Positions 28,103-37,132 of a stretch of 64,000 bases of DNA are shown here, piece after piece. Numbering within the stretch: the first letter of the stretch is position 1; each line of letters opens with the position of its first letter. Both the position numbers and the translations under genes were made by a program. The notes beneath the pieces were generated by a model, which was not told where the DNA came from, did not search any database, and worked only from the letters and a program-made list of their open reading frames with translations. This stretch comes from Xanthomonas sp. 3793 (GTDB lineage: Bacteria > Pseudomonadota > Gammaproteobacteria > Xanthomonadales > Xanthomonadaceae), in contig NZ_JANTYU010000001.1 of the NCBI RefSeq assembly GCF_024806835.1, positions 1,364,001 to 1,428,000 of the forward strand, in the 5' to 3' direction.

Positions 28103-28714
28103 CTACAACTCGATACCGAGCTGCGCCTTGATGCCGGCGTCGAAGGCATGCTTGATCAGGCGCATCTCGGTGACGGTGTCGGCGACGTCGATCAACCCGG
28201 CCGGCGCACCGCGCCCGGTGATCACCACATGCTGCCCCGGCGGACGCGCGGCCACTGCCGCAAGCACCTCATCCAGCGCGATGTAATCCTTGACCAGGGC
28301 AATATTGAGTTCGTCCAGCAGCACGAAGTCGTAGCGCGGATCGGCCAGCATGCCGCGCGCCAGTTGCCACGCCGCCTGTGCAGCGGCGATATCGCGTGCG
28401 CGGTCCTGGGTTTCCCAGGTAAAGCCTTCGCCCATCACGTGATAGTCGAGCAGATCCGGAAAGCGGCGGAAGAAGGCTTCTTCGCCGGTGGAAAAGGTGC
28501 CCTTGATGAATTGCACCACGCCGCAGTACAGGCCATGTCCGAGCGAGCGCGCCAGCATCCCGAAGCCGGACGAGCTCTTGCCCTTGCCGTTGCCGGTATT
28601 GACCAGCAGCACGCCGCGATCGATGACCGCCCGCGCGATGCGCCGGTCCACCAGTTCCTTCTTGCGCTGCGCGCGTTGCCGGTAATGCGCGTCGTCGTGT
28701 TCGGGGGGGCTCAT
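28103..28714 (-). CDS. cobO: Corrinoid adenosyltransferase
   Basis: CobO (CobA type) transfers the adenosyl group of ATP to reduced corrinoids, making the coenzyme form. The 203-residue protein has the family P-loop GNGKGKSS at residues 41-48, preceded by the basic N-terminal segment that covers the corrinoid site. FVLLDELNIALVKDYI is the Walker-B region, and HVVITGRGAP is also typical. The ATG at 28714 overlaps the stop of the upstream BtuM-like gene, placing uptake and adenosylation in one translational unit. Confidence 0.95.
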   Translation of the reverse strand: MSPPEHDDAHYRQRAQRKKELVDRRIARAVIDRGVLLVNTGNGKGKSSSGFGMLARSLGHGLYCGVVQFIKGTFSTGEEAFFRRFPDLLDYHVMGEGFTWETQDRARDIAAAQAAWQLARGMLADPRYDFVLLDELNIALVKDYIALDEVLAAVAARPPGQHVVITGRGAPAGLIDVADTVTEMRLIKHAFDAGIKAQLGIEL

Positions 28715-29322
28715 GCACGTGCTCCGATCGGTGGACGCGCGGCGATGCCACGCAGTGCTGCCAGCAGCACGAAGGCGATGCCGACATAGCCTGACAGCGT
28801 GCCGAGTGCATGCGGATAATAGTCCGGCACGCGAGCGACAAAACCGCTCAGCGTGGCCAGCGGATAACGGCCGGAGAGGAAGTAGAAGCCGCCCTTGGAG
28901 AGCAGATACGCCAGGCTGCCGCTGAGCAGCACGGCGCACAGCAGGCGGGCTGCATCGCGCCAGGCGTCGGCATGCAACTGCAGGGCGTACACGCGCCCAC
29001 CCAGCCACAGGACCGCATACGCCAACGCCAGCGCCCAGTAGGCCGGCGACAGGCACCAATCGCTGATGCTGCCAGAGACCAGCCCAATCAGATCCAGCGC
29101 AGATGCCACCCCGAACAGCAGCGGCAGCATCCATCGCGGGCGCAGCAAGGCCCCGGCCAGAAAGAACACCGCCCAGGATGCGCTGGGCAATGCATCCACG
29201 CTGGCGAAATGCTCGCCGCGGGTGCACACCATCAGCAACACCAACGCGCTACCGCAGACCCATGCTGCAGCGCCTTGCAGTGGCGCACGCGCCGGCGTGC
29301 CGGTTCGTCGCGCAACCGTCAC
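28711..29322 (-). CDS. BtuM-like cobalamin transport membrane protein, copy 2
   Basis: This 203-residue integral membrane protein has about six hydrophobic segments. Blocks ALPSASWAVFFLAG (about 45-58) and SDWCLSPAYWALALAY (about 87-102) resemble the BtuM family of small S-component-like vitamin B12 transporters, in which a conserved cysteine binds and decyanates cobalamin; the cysteine here would be C90. It is a paralogue of the gene immediately upstream. The start is taken as GTG 29322, preceded by ggag, and overlaps the upstream stop as GTGA. It lies between btuB and cobO behind a B12 riboswitch, so a role in moving corrinoid across the inner membrane is a good inference. No btuCDF genes are in the window. 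Confidence 0.68.
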   Translation of the reverse strand: MTVARRTGTPARAPLQGAAAWVCGSALVLLMVCTRGEHFASVDALPSASWAVFFLAGALLRPRWMLPLLFGVASALDLIGLVSGSISDWCLSPAYWALALAYAVLWLGGRVYALQLHADAWRDAARLLCAVLLSGSLAYLLSKGGFYFLSGRYPLATLSGFVARVPDYYPHALGTLSGYVGIAFVLLAALRGIAARPPIGARA

Positions 29323-29912
29323 GACAGCTCCAGCGGGGCCGACAGCGGCGCCGCAGCGCGCGCGGTACGCCAGCGCACCACGCACCACGCAGCGGCAAGC
29401 GCAACCGCCAGATACAGCGCGGTGGTGCGCACGAACAATGGACCCCACTGCGCTGCGCGCTGCAGATACTGCGCCCAATGCGGCTCGGCATAGCGCCCAC
29501 CCCACCAGTAGAACGCGCCATTGGAGATCAGGAACGACATCACCGCGGCCAGGCTGCCCAGCCCCCACGCAAGCCACAGCGACCTGGCGTCCGGGCGCAG
29601 GCGCGCGTGATACGCACGGCCGGCGTACCACAGCACCCCGTAGGCCAGCGGCAGCGCCGCATAGGCGGCGGTGATGCAGAAGTCGCTGACGCCGGCCAGC
29701 GTGACCGCGGCCCAATCGATGGCCACCGACAACCCCAGCAGGGCAACGAAGAACACGTGCCGTCGCACTGCCAGACCGCCCAGAAAAAACACCGCCATCG
29801 ATGCATCCGGCAGATGCAGCCAGTCGCTGACGTGATGAAAGCGGGTGGCGGTCATCACCAGCATCAAGGCGATGAAGACCGTGCGTTGGGCGGGACGGGA
29901 GAGTGGGGTCAT
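29319..29912 (-). CDS. BtuM-like cobalamin transport membrane protein, copy 1
   Basis: This 197-residue multi-spanning protein shares with its neighbour the blocks LPDASMAVFFLGG (about 34-46) and SDFCITAAYAALPLAY (about 76-91). The cysteine C79 falls at the place of the cobalamin-binding cysteine described for Thiobacillus BtuM. I chose ATG 29912, which has the Shine-Dalgarno aaggga; the frame extends 28 codons further, but that part looks non-coding. It is the first gene after btuB on the minus strand, 239 bp away, so it could carry corrinoid delivered to the periplasm by BtuB into the cytoplasm. Family assignment is from motif memory. Confidence 0.68.
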   Translation of the reverse strand: MTPLSRPAQRTVFIALMLVMTATRFHHVSDWLHLPDASMAVFFLGGLAVRRHVFFVALLGLSVAIDWAAVTLAGVSDFCITAAYAALPLAYGVLWYAGRAYHARLRPDARSLWLAWGLGSLAAVMSFLISNGAFYWWGGRYAEPHWAQYLQRAAQWGPLFVRTTALYLAVALAAAWCVVRWRTARAAAPLSAPLELS

Positions 29913-30070
29913 CGGTGTTCCCTTGAAGACAGACGCAGACGCGCTAGCAATGGAGACAGTTAACCGGGTCGATGCTGCAGTGTACGAGTAGCGCATGACT
30001 GCCGATGTTGCCGGGCCGCTGGCAGCACCGCTGCAGCGGTCTGCTCACTGGTGCTACAGGACAACCCATT

Positions 30071-30111
30071 GCCGCCGGTACGGGGAACTGCGCGATGTTG
30101 CCACCGGCGGC
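30071..30111. other. Inverted repeat between btuB and BtuM-like gene
   Basis: Arms gccgccggt (30071-30079) and accggcggc (30103-30111) are complementary around a 23-nt loop in the 239-bp btuB/BtuM-like gap. There is no T-run. It may modulate read-through or mRNA stability in the operon. Confidence 0.35.
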
Positions 30112-30151
30112 GTGCATCCCACCATCGCACAGTTCATCGGCTACCTCCGCG

Positions 30152-32029
30152 TTACTGCGCCGCCTGGTAGCGGAAGGTCAGCAGATAATTGCGCCCCGGC
30201 TGCGCGTACCAGCGTGCGGTCTCGTACTGGCGGTCGAAGACGTTGTTTGCGGTGAACTGCACCTTCCAGTCTGCGGTGATCGCATAGCTCACGCGCAGAT
30301 CCAGCAGGCCATAGCCGGCCAGCCGCTCGGTGTTGGCAAGATCGTCGTAACGCTTGCCGGAACCGAACAGGCTGGCCCCGACACCGAAGGCGCCGAAACT
30401 GCGGTCGGCATCGATGCGCCCGCTCTGCCGCGCCCGGCGCGGCAACCAGTTGCCATGGTTGACCTCTCCATCGGCCTGCGGCTGCAGCCAGGTCAGCGCG
30501 CTGCGCAGGGTCCAGCCGGCCAGGTCGGTGTCGTAGCCGGCTTCCACGCCGCGGATGCGCGCCTTGTCGATGTTGTTCGGCTGGCCGAAGGGGTGCGCCG
30601 CATCCACCAGCGCAGCGTCGTAGGCGATCAGATCGTCGATGCGGGTCTGGAAGGCGCTGAGCGTCCAGGTCCCCCAGGCGTAGGTGCCGCGCAGGCCCAG
30701 CTCGGCACTCTTGGAGGTCTCCGGTCCCAGCAGCGGGTTGCCGTAATCCGGGTAGTACAGCTCGTTGAAGGTGGGCGCCTTGAACGCGGTACCGTAGCTG
30801 GCGGTCAGCCGCAGATGCTCGGCAACATCCCAGCCCCACAGCAGGCTGCCGGTGGTCTTGCCGCCGAACTGGCTGTTGTCGTTGCGGCGCAGGCTGGCCT
30901 GCAACGACTGGCTGCCGAAGCCCTGCTGCCACTGCGCGAAGGCGGCGCGGTCGATGCGGCTGTCGGCGTCGTAGGTGTCGCTGCTGGCGATGGCGTCGCG
31001 CTGCCAGTCGAAGCCGACCGTAAGCAGGCCCGGCCCGGTGTTGACGTCGGCCTGCAGCGAGCCCTGCTTGCGACGCGTGTCGTAGCTGGACAGGTACGCA
31101 CCCTCGTAATACGCATCGCTGAAATCGGCGCTGCTGCCCAGGCTGGCGGTGAATTTCAGCGCATCGCTCGGCGCATAGCGCACGCGGCCGCCCACGGCCT
31201 GCTGCACCCCCTTGGACAGATTGCCGCCGAAGGCCGAGCCGTCGTATTCGTTGCGGCTCTGCGCACGCAAGGCGTGCACATCGGCATCCCACTGGCGATT
31301 GAAGCGCCATCCGCCCTGCATGCTCAACGAATCGTTGCGATAGCCGTCGCGGTCCGGGTCGTAGGCGCTGGAACTGGTATCCAGATACGCATTGATGCCA
31401 TCGGTTTCGTCGTGCACCGCGTTCACTGCGTACCAGCCGCCGGCCTCGCTCAGATCGCCCTGGCTGCGCCCGGCGACACCGGCGCCATAACGGCGCGCAT
31501 TGTCGCTGCCGGCCGCCACGCTCAGCGTGGGCACGAAGCTGCCTTGCGGGCGACGGGTGAAGATCTGGATCACCCCGCCCAGCGCCTCGGAGCCGTACAG
31601 GCTGGAAAACGGCCCGCGCACGATCTCGATGCGCTCGATCTGCTCGATCGGCAGATCCTGCAGTGCCGCGCCGCCGGCAGTAGCCGATCCGATGCGCACG
31701 CCGTCGATCAATATCACCAGATGATCCGATTCGGTGCCGCGCAGGAACAGCGAGGTCTGCTTGCCGGGACCTCCGTTATTGGCCAGCGACACACCGGCCT
31801 CGCCACGCAGCAGGTCCTGCAACGAATTGACCTGGCGGCGCTCGATCTGCGCGCGGTCGATCACGGTGACCGGCGCCAGTGTCTGGTCCTGAGTCTGCGC
31901 GGTGCGCGAGGCGGTCACCACCACTTCGTCCAGATCGATGGCGGCCTCGGCCTGGGCCAGGTTGGCCAGGCACAGCGACAATCCCGCGGCCAACACGGCG
32001 CGACATGGCAAAACGGAAGAAACGGACAT
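30152..32029 (-). CDS. btuB: TonB-dependent vitamin B12 receptor BtuB
   Basis: This 625-residue outer-membrane cobalamin receptor has a signal peptide ending near NLAQA (about residue 27), a TonB box around DEVVVTASR (about 34-42), a plug with DLLRGEAGVSLANNGG and RIEIVRGPFSSLYGSEALGG, and a barrel ending LLTFRYQAAQ. Size fits BtuB (about 600 residues). A clear Shine-Dalgarno (aggag) precedes the ATG. The 5' leader contains a cobalamin riboswitch at about 32162-32345, so translation or transcription should fall when adenosylcobalamin is plentiful. It heads the cobalamin transport and assembly operon. Confidence 0.95.
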   Translation of the reverse strand: MSVSSVLPCRAVLAAGLSLCLANLAQAEAAIDLDEVVVTASRTAQTQDQTLAPVTVIDRAQIERRQVNSLQDLLRGEAGVSLANNGGPGKQTSLFLRGTESDHLVILIDGVRIGSATAGGAALQDLPIEQIERIEIVRGPFSSLYGSEALGGVIQIFTRRPQGSFVPTLSVAAGSDNARRYGAGVAGRSQGDLSEAGGWYAVNAVHDETDGINAYLDTSSSAYDPDRDGYRNDSLSMQGGWRFNRQWDADVHALRAQSRNEYDGSAFGGNLSKGVQQAVGGRVRYAPSDALKFTASLGSSADFSDAYYEGAYLSSYDTRRKQGSLQADVNTGPGLLTVGFDWQRDAIASSDTYDADSRIDRAAFAQWQQGFGSQSLQASLRRNDNSQFGGKTTGSLLWGWDVAEHLRLTASYGTAFKAPTFNELYYPDYGNPLLGPETSKSAELGLRGTYAWGTWTLSAFQTRIDDLIAYDAALVDAAHPFGQPNNIDKARIRGVEAGYDTDLAGWTLRSALTWLQPQADGEVNHGNWLPRRARQSGRIDADRSFGAFGVGASLFGSGKRYDDLANTERLAGYGLLDLRVSYAITADWKVQFTANNVFDRQYETARWYAQPGRNYLLTFRYQAAQ

Positions 32030-32161
32030 CGACTGCTGCTCCTGGAACCGCGCCTACCCGCGCGGGGGCAATGGGGGTCGGCAGGCAGCAACGGGCCAGG
32101 CATCCGGCGCGCAAGCACCAGATGCACAGGGCCACGCCCACCGCGTGCCGGATCAATCCCT

Positions 32162-32345
32162 CAGGCCGGTCTCCGGGCTTGCGAGCGGAAGCGGTCGCTT
32201 CCCGGATCCACGCCTTCCCATGCACAGCACAGTGGCTTTACCTGCGGACCCTTGTCTCGCCCACCGTTGCGGGGGCAGCTCCGGACTTGCGCATCGCCCA
32301 AGGCGATGCGCGCACCGGATTCCCGTTTAAACCACCGGCCAGCCG
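32162..32345 (-). ncRNA. Cobalamin (B12) riboswitch
   Basis: On the minus strand the btuB leader carries the hallmarks of the B12 element in order: a 5' P1-proximal segment, gggaatccggtg, the B12-box core gctgcccccgcaacggt (plus-strand region about 32263-32279), gccactgtgc, and the 3' ggagaccggcct box (about 32163-32174). It lies about 130 nt upstream of the btuB ATG. Ligand binding should repress btuB and probably the downstream transport and cob genes. Boundaries are approximate. Confidence 0.95.
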
Positions 32346-32589
32346 GCAGTCACCTCAGGGGCGCGCATGGTAGCAGGCGCCTCCACGGTCTGCGACCACC
32401 GGCCAAGCCAAGCCAAGCGCGTCGCCACGCGCCGGAATGGTGAATGCCGATGCCTTCTCCCCGGACATTGCCCTGTTTCATGAGCAACAAGCTGCCCCGA
32501 AGGATCGGATGAGGGGACGGAGCGCAGCCTCATGCAGCGTAGGGAAGTAGCAGGTCGGGCAGATCCGCTGACGAGCTTCATCGCGCACA

Positions 32590-32800
32590 GACGTATGCGC
32601 TTTGTCCCCGTACCCTCACCCCAACCCCTCGCTCCGCGCCCCCGCCCGCGCCGGCGGCGCTCCGAGGCACGCGCGCCAATGGCGCGCAAGCCATACCTCA
32701 TCGCCCCGCGGGGAGAGGGGCTTGTTCCCTTCTCATATCGAAAGCCTGTTCCTTCTCCCATCGGGAGAAGCTGGCGCGCAGCGCCGGATGAGGATGCGAG
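32590..32800. repeat. Intergenic repeat of the 'gggagaagg' family
   Basis: This stretch between the riboswitch and metY contains ccttctccca/tcgggagaag-type palindromic modules and ggatgagg motifs related to those at 57826-57990. The interval 32346-32818 holds no gene; it must include the promoter of the btuB operon. Confidence 0.5.
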
Positions 32801-32818
32801 CGAAGCCTTATGTGCATC

Positions 32819-34105
32819 TCACGCTCCCTGCAGCGCCTGCTCCAGATCGGCCAGCAGATCATCGATATGCTCGATCCCGATCGACAGCCGCACGGTGTCT
32901 TCGCTCACGCCGGCATGCTCCAGTTCGGCTGGACCGAGCTGGCGATGGGTGGTGGACGCCGGGTGCGTCGCCAGTGACTTGGCATCGCCGATATTCACCA
33001 GCCGGGTGAACAGCTGCAACGCATCCAGAAACCGCGCACCGGCCGCGCGTCCGCCCGGCAAGCCGAAGGTCAGCACGCCCGAACCATGCCCGCCCAGATA
33101 CTTCTGCGCCAACGCATGTTCCGGATGGTCCGGCAGCGCGGCGTAATTGACCCAGGCAACGCGCGCATGCTGCTGCAGGTAGCGAGCAATCGCCAACGTG
33201 TTGGCGTTGATGCGCTCCATGCGCAGCGGCAAGGTTTCAATCCCTTGCAGTATCAGAAACGCATTGAACGGCGACAACGCCGCGCCGGTATTGCGCAGCG
33301 GCACCACGCGCGCGCGGCCGATGTAGGCGGCCTCGCCCAGCGCGTCGGTATATACCACGCCGTGGTAGCTGACATCCGGCTCGTTGAGGCGCGGGAAGCG
33401 CGCCTTGTGTGCGGCCCACGGAAAGCGCCCGCTGTCCACGATCGCACCACCGATGCTGTTGCCGTGACCACCCAGGTACTTGGTCAACGAATGCACCACG
33501 ATGTCGGCACCGAAGTCGATTGGCCGCAGTAGCGACGGCGTGGCCACGGTGTTGTCCACGATCAACGGCACGCCGTGCGCATGCGCTACCGCGGCAACAG
33601 CTTCGATGTCGGTGATGTTGCCGCGCGGATTGCCGATCGACTCGACGAACACCGCCTTGGTGCGCTCATCGATCAATCCGGCAAACGCCTGCGGATCGCG
33701 ATAATCGGCAAAGCGCGTGCCGATGCCGAACTGCGGCAAGGTATGCGCGAACAGATTGTAGGTGCCGCCATACAAGGCACTGGAGGAGACGATGTTGTCG
33801 CCAGCCTCGGCGATGGTCTGGATCGCATAGGTCACCGCCGCCTGCCCCGACGCCAGCGCCAACGCGCCGATGCCGCCTTCCAGCGCCGCCACGCGCTGCT
33901 CCAGCACGTCGTTGGTCGGGTTCATGATGCGACTGTAGATATTGCCCTGCACCTTGAGGTCGAACAGGTCCGCGCCATGCTGGGTATCGTCGAAGGCATA
34001 GGCAACGGTCTGGTAGATCGGCACCGCCACCGCGCGCGTGGTCGGATCGGGACGATAGCCCCCGTGCACGGCGATGGTTTCGGGCTTCCACTGCGGATCG
34101 GTCAT
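32819..34105 (-). CDS. metY: O-acetylhomoserine aminocarboxypropyltransferase (sulfhydrylase)
   Basis: This 428-residue Cys/Met-metabolism PLP enzyme makes homocysteine from O-acetylhomoserine and sulfide in direct-sulfhydrylation methionine synthesis. Characteristic are ETIAVHGGYRPDPTTRAVAVP at the N-terminus, YSRIMNPTNDVLEQRVAALEGG (about 58-79) and the PLP lysine K209 in HSLTKYLGGHG. The length near 430 favours MetY over cystathionine gamma-synthase (about 390). The start ATG 34105 (MTDPQWKPET) fits the family; upstream in-frame residues do not. The Shine-Dalgarno is weak. It lies beside a sulfonate-acquisition operon on the same strand, but the clpB gene and a terminator separate them. 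Confidence 0.93.
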   Translation of the reverse strand: MTDPQWKPETIAVHGGYRPDPTTRAVAVPIYQTVAYAFDDTQHGADLFDLKVQGNIYSRIMNPTNDVLEQRVAALEGGIGALALASGQAAVTYAIQTIAEAGDNIVSSSALYGGTYNLFAHTLPQFGIGTRFADYRDPQAFAGLIDERTKAVFVESIGNPRGNITDIEAVAAVAHAHGVPLIVDNTVATPSLLRPIDFGADIVVHSLTKYLGGHGNSIGGAIVDSGRFPWAAHKARFPRLNEPDVSYHGVVYTDALGEAAYIGRARVVPLRNTGAALSPFNAFLILQGIETLPLRMERINANTLAIARYLQQHARVAWVNYAALPDHPEHALAQKYLGGHGSGVLTFGLPGGRAAGARFLDALQLFTRLVNIGDAKSLATHPASTTHRQLGPAELEHAGVSEDTVRLSIGIEHIDDLLADLEQALQGA

Positions 34106-34240
34106 GGCGCGGCTCGCTCTCGGAAAGAGTGCCGACCATAGCCGGGACTGCAGGTGCGTTTGCAAACCAGCGGGAATGACCTCATGCCGCCGCGTTGTGA
34201 GCGCCAACGAATGCCCCGCATGCGCCATCCATTTACGCAA

Positions 34241-34266
34241 ACGGGCACTGCCTGCGCAGTGCCCGT
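34241..34266 (-). terminator. Terminator of clpB
   Basis: Arms acgggcactg (34241-34250) and cagtgcccgt (34257-34266) form a perfect 10-bp stem about 45 bp beyond the clpB stop. On the minus strand it is followed by a short T-rich stretch. It separates clpB from metY. Confidence 0.6.
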
Positions 34267-34309
34267 TGCTTGCTTCAAGTTCTACCAGCGCTGCGGCCGG
34301 CGCCGCGTC

Positions 34310-36895
34310 TCAGCCCTTGGTGAACAGCAGCCGCCCACCTTCTGCACGCACGCGCACGGTGTCGCCGCTGAGATAGTGGCCGGAGAGGATCTGCTGGGCC
34401 AGCGGGTTCTCCACCTGCGACTGGATCGCGCGCTTGAGCGGGCGCGCGCCGTACACCGGATCGAAACCAACATTGCCGAGCAATTCCAGCGCTGCATCGT
34501 CCAGGTCCAGCTTGAGGCCGCGCTCGGACAGGCGTTTTTCCAGCCCATGCAACTGGATGCGCGCGATCGACTTGATCTGCGCCTTGTCCAGCGGGTGGAA
34601 CACAACGATGTCATCCAGCCGGTTGATGAACTCCGGGCGGAAATGCGCCTGCACCACGCCCATCACCGCCGCCTTCATCTGCGTATAGGCCTCGGCGCTG
34701 CCGTCGCCGGACAGCTCCTGGATCTGGTGCGAGCCCAGGTTGGAGGTCATCACGATGACGGTGTTGCGGAAGTCCACCGTGCGGCCCTGGCCATCGGTGA
34801 GGCGGCCGTCGTCGAGCACCTGCAGCAGGATGTTGAAGACATCGGCGTGCGCCTTTTCCACCTCGTCCAGCAGGATCAGCGAATACGGACGACGACGCAC
34901 CGCCTCGGTCAGATAGCCGCCCTCCTCGTAGCCCACATAACCCGGAGGCGCACCGATCAGCCGCGAGACCGAATGCTTCTCCATGAACTCGCTCATGTCG
35001 ATGCGGATCATCGCCTCGGTGCTGTCGAACAGGAAGTCCGCCAGCGCCTTGCACAACTCGGTCTTGCCCACGCCGGTGGGACCCAGGAATAGGAACGAAC
35101 CGCTCGGACGATTGGGATCGGACAGGCCGGCGCGCGAACGCCGCACCGCATCGGAGACGACTTTGATCGCCTCGTTCTGGCCGACCACGCGCTGGTGCAG
35201 CTCGTCTTCCATGCGCAACAATTTGTCGCGCTCGCCTTCGAGCATCTTGTTGACCGGGATGCCGGTCCAGCGCGACACCACCTCGGCGATTTCCTCGGCG
35301 GTCACGCGGTCCTGCACCAGCTTGAAGTCGTGATGTTCGACCTCGTTGGCCAGCAGCATCTGCTTTTCCAGCTGCGGCAGCACGCCGTACTGGATCTCGC
35401 TCATCTTGGCGTAGTCCTGGCGCCGTTGCGCGGCTTCCAGTTCCAGCTTGGCGTGCTCGATCTGCTCCTTGACCTTGGTGGTGCCCTGCAGCGCAGCCTT
35501 CTCCGACGTCCACAACTCGTTGAGGTCGTAGAACTCGCGTTCGAGCTTGTCGATGTCGGTTTCCAGATCGGCCAGGCGCTGACGCGAGGCCTCGTCCTTT
35601 TCCTTCTTCAGCATCTCGCGCTGGATCTTGAGCTGGATCAGGCGGCGCTCCAGGCGATCGAGTTCCTCCGGCTTGGAGTCGATCTCCATGCGGATGCGCG
35701 ATGCCGCCTCGTCTATCAGATCGATCGCCTTGTCCGGCAGCTGGCGGTCGGTGATGTAGCGGTTGGACAAGGTAGCGGCGGCGACGATGGCCGGGTCGGT
35801 GATCTCCACGCCGTGATGCACCGCGTAGCGTTCCTTCAATCCGCGCAGGATCGCGATGGTGTCTTCCACCGTCGGCTCGCCCACGAATACCTTCTGGAAG
35901 CGACGCTCCAGCGCGGCGTCCTTTTCGATGTACTTGCGGTATTCGTCCAGCGTGGTGGCGCCGATGCAGTGCAGCTCGCCACGCGCCAGCGCCGGCTTGA
36001 GCATGTTGCCGGCGTCCATCGCGCCATCGGCCTTGCCGGCGCCCACCATGGTGTGCAGCTCGTCGATGAACAGGATGATCTGGCCTTCGTTCTTGGACAG
36101 GTCGCTGAGCACGGCTTTGAGGCGTTCTTCGAACTCGCCGCGGAACTTGGCACCGGCGATCAGCGCGCCCATGTCCAGCGACAGCACGCGCTTGCCGCGC
36201 AGGCCTTCGGGCACTTCGCCGTTGATGATGCGCTGGGCCAGGCCCTCGACAATGGCAGTCTTGCCCACGCCGGGTTCGCCGATCAGCACCGGGTTGTTCT
36301 TGGTGCGCCGCTGCAACACCTGGATGGTGCGGCGGATTTCTTCGTCGCGGCCGATCACCGGATCGAGCTTGCCGCTCTCCGCACGCGCGGTCAGGTCGAT
36401 GGTGTATTTCTCCAGCGCCTGGCGTTGTTCCTCGGCGTTTTCCGATTGCACGGTCTCGCCGCCGCGCAGCTTGTCGATGGCCGCTTCGATCTTCTTCTTG
36501 TCGCCGCCGGCCGCGCGCAGGGCCACACCCAGCGGGCTGGCATCGTCAGCGGCCGCCAGTACGAACCACTCGCTGGCGATGAAGGCATCGCCGTGCTGCT
36601 GGGCCAGCTTGTCGGTCTGGTTGAGCAGGCGGTTGAGATCGTTGCCGATCGACAGGTTGCCTTCCTGCCCCGACACCTTGGGCAGCGTGTCCAGCGCCTC
36701 GCCCAGCCGCTCGCGCAGCAGCGGCACGTTGACGCCGGCCTGCGACAGCAGCGGGCGCGTGCTGCCACCGCTCTGGTCGAGCAGCGCGGCCAGCACGTGC
36801 ACCGGCTCGATGATGTTGTGGTCGCGGCCCACGGCCAGCGACTGTGCGTCGGCCAGTGCCTGCTGGAACCGCGAGGTGAGCTTGTCCATCCGCAT
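34310..36895 (-). CDS. clpB: ATP-dependent disaggregase chaperone ClpB
   Basis: ClpB extracts and refolds proteins from aggregates together with DnaK. The 861-residue sequence has the Clp N-domain (1-145), AAA+ module 1 with Walker A GEPGVGKT at 206-213, the long coiled-coil middle domain (about 405-525, typical of ClpB rather than ClpA), and AAA+ module 2 with Walker A GPTGVGKT near 605. It has no ClpP-binding IGF/L loop that I can see. The start [20 protein letters not shown] matches E. coli ClpB; agagga is the Shine-Dalgarno. A sigma-32 type promoter lies 45-75 bp upstream, and a terminator follows. Confidence 0.97.
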   Translation of the reverse strand: MRMDKLTSRFQQALADAQSLAVGRDHNIIEPVHVLAALLDQSGGSTRPLLSQAGVNVPLLRERLGEALDTLPKVSGQEGNLSIGNDLNRLLNQTDKLAQQHGDAFIASEWFVLAAADDASPLGVALRAAGGDKKKIEAAIDKLRGGETVQSENAEEQRQALEKYTIDLTARAESGKLDPVIGRDEEIRRTIQVLQRRTKNNPVLIGEPGVGKTAIVEGLAQRIINGEVPEGLRGKRVLSLDMGALIAGAKFRGEFEERLKAVLSDLSKNEGQIILFIDELHTMVGAGKADGAMDAGNMLKPALARGELHCIGATTLDEYRKYIEKDAALERRFQKVFVGEPTVEDTIAILRGLKERYAVHHGVEITDPAIVAAATLSNRYITDRQLPDKAIDLIDEAASRIRMEIDSKPEELDRLERRLIQLKIQREMLKKEKDEASRQRLADLETDIDKLEREFYDLNELWTSEKAALQGTTKVKEQIEHAKLELEAAQRRQDYAKMSEIQYGVLPQLEKQMLLANEVEHHDFKLVQDRVTAEEIAEVVSRWTGIPVNKMLEGERDKLLRMEDELHQRVVGQNEAIKVVSDAVRRSRAGLSDPNRPSGSFLFLGPTGVGKTELCKALADFLFDSTEAMIRIDMSEFMEKHSVSRLIGAPPGYVGYEEGGYLTEAVRRRPYSLILLDEVEKAHADVFNILLQVLDDGRLTDGQGRTVDFRNTVIVMTSNLGSHQIQELSGDGSAEAYTQMKAAVMGVVQAHFRPEFINRLDDIVVFHPLDKAQIKSIARIQLHGLEKRLSERGLKLDLDDAALELLGNVGFDPVYGARPLKRAIQSQVENPLAQQILSGHYLSGDTVRVRAEGGRLLFTKG

Positions 36896-36941
36896 GGGAA
36901 ATCCTCTGAACGGGTGGCCGGCAACGCCGGCGATACCGTGC

Positions 36942-36969
36942 AGATGCGGTTGCTGTGCGGGGTTTCAAG
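36942..36969 (-). promoter_or_regulatory. Sigma-32 heat-shock promoter of clpB
   Basis: Read on the minus strand, CTTGAAA (36963-36969) is followed after a 14-nt spacer by CCGCATCT (36942-36949). This fits the RpoH consensus CTTGAA-N13-17-CCCCATnT with one mismatch in the -10. It predicts a leader of about 40 nt before the clpB ATG. Confidence 0.7.
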
Positions 36970-37043
36970 GTGTGGCCGATGCCGCAAGTGCAGATGCGGG
37001 GCACCAAGCCCGGCGCACGCTGCCTGCTGTGGGGCTGCGCAAT

Positions 37044-37082
37044 GTTGGCTTTGCGCGTTGGCTCTGCGCGTTGGCTCTGCGC
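37044..37082. repeat. 13-bp tandem repeat x3
   Basis: Three direct 13-bp units (gttggctttgcgc, then gttggctctgcgc twice) run without gaps and decay into gttggcattggc repeats to about 37100. They lie between ssuB and the clpB promoter. Likely a slippage-prone minisatellite. Confidence 0.8.
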
Positions 37083-37132
37083 GTTGGCATTGGCATTGGC
37101 TTGGGGGCGGACCCAGGCCGACGACCCGCCCG

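Noticed and set aside
29913-30151. Second B12 riboswitch before the BtuM-like genes
   Set aside because: The conserved core (gcccccgcaacggt) is absent; only an inverted repeat is present.
37044-37082. Iterons or CRISPR repeats
   Set aside because: Only three contiguous 13-bp units, without spacers or a replication gene nearby.
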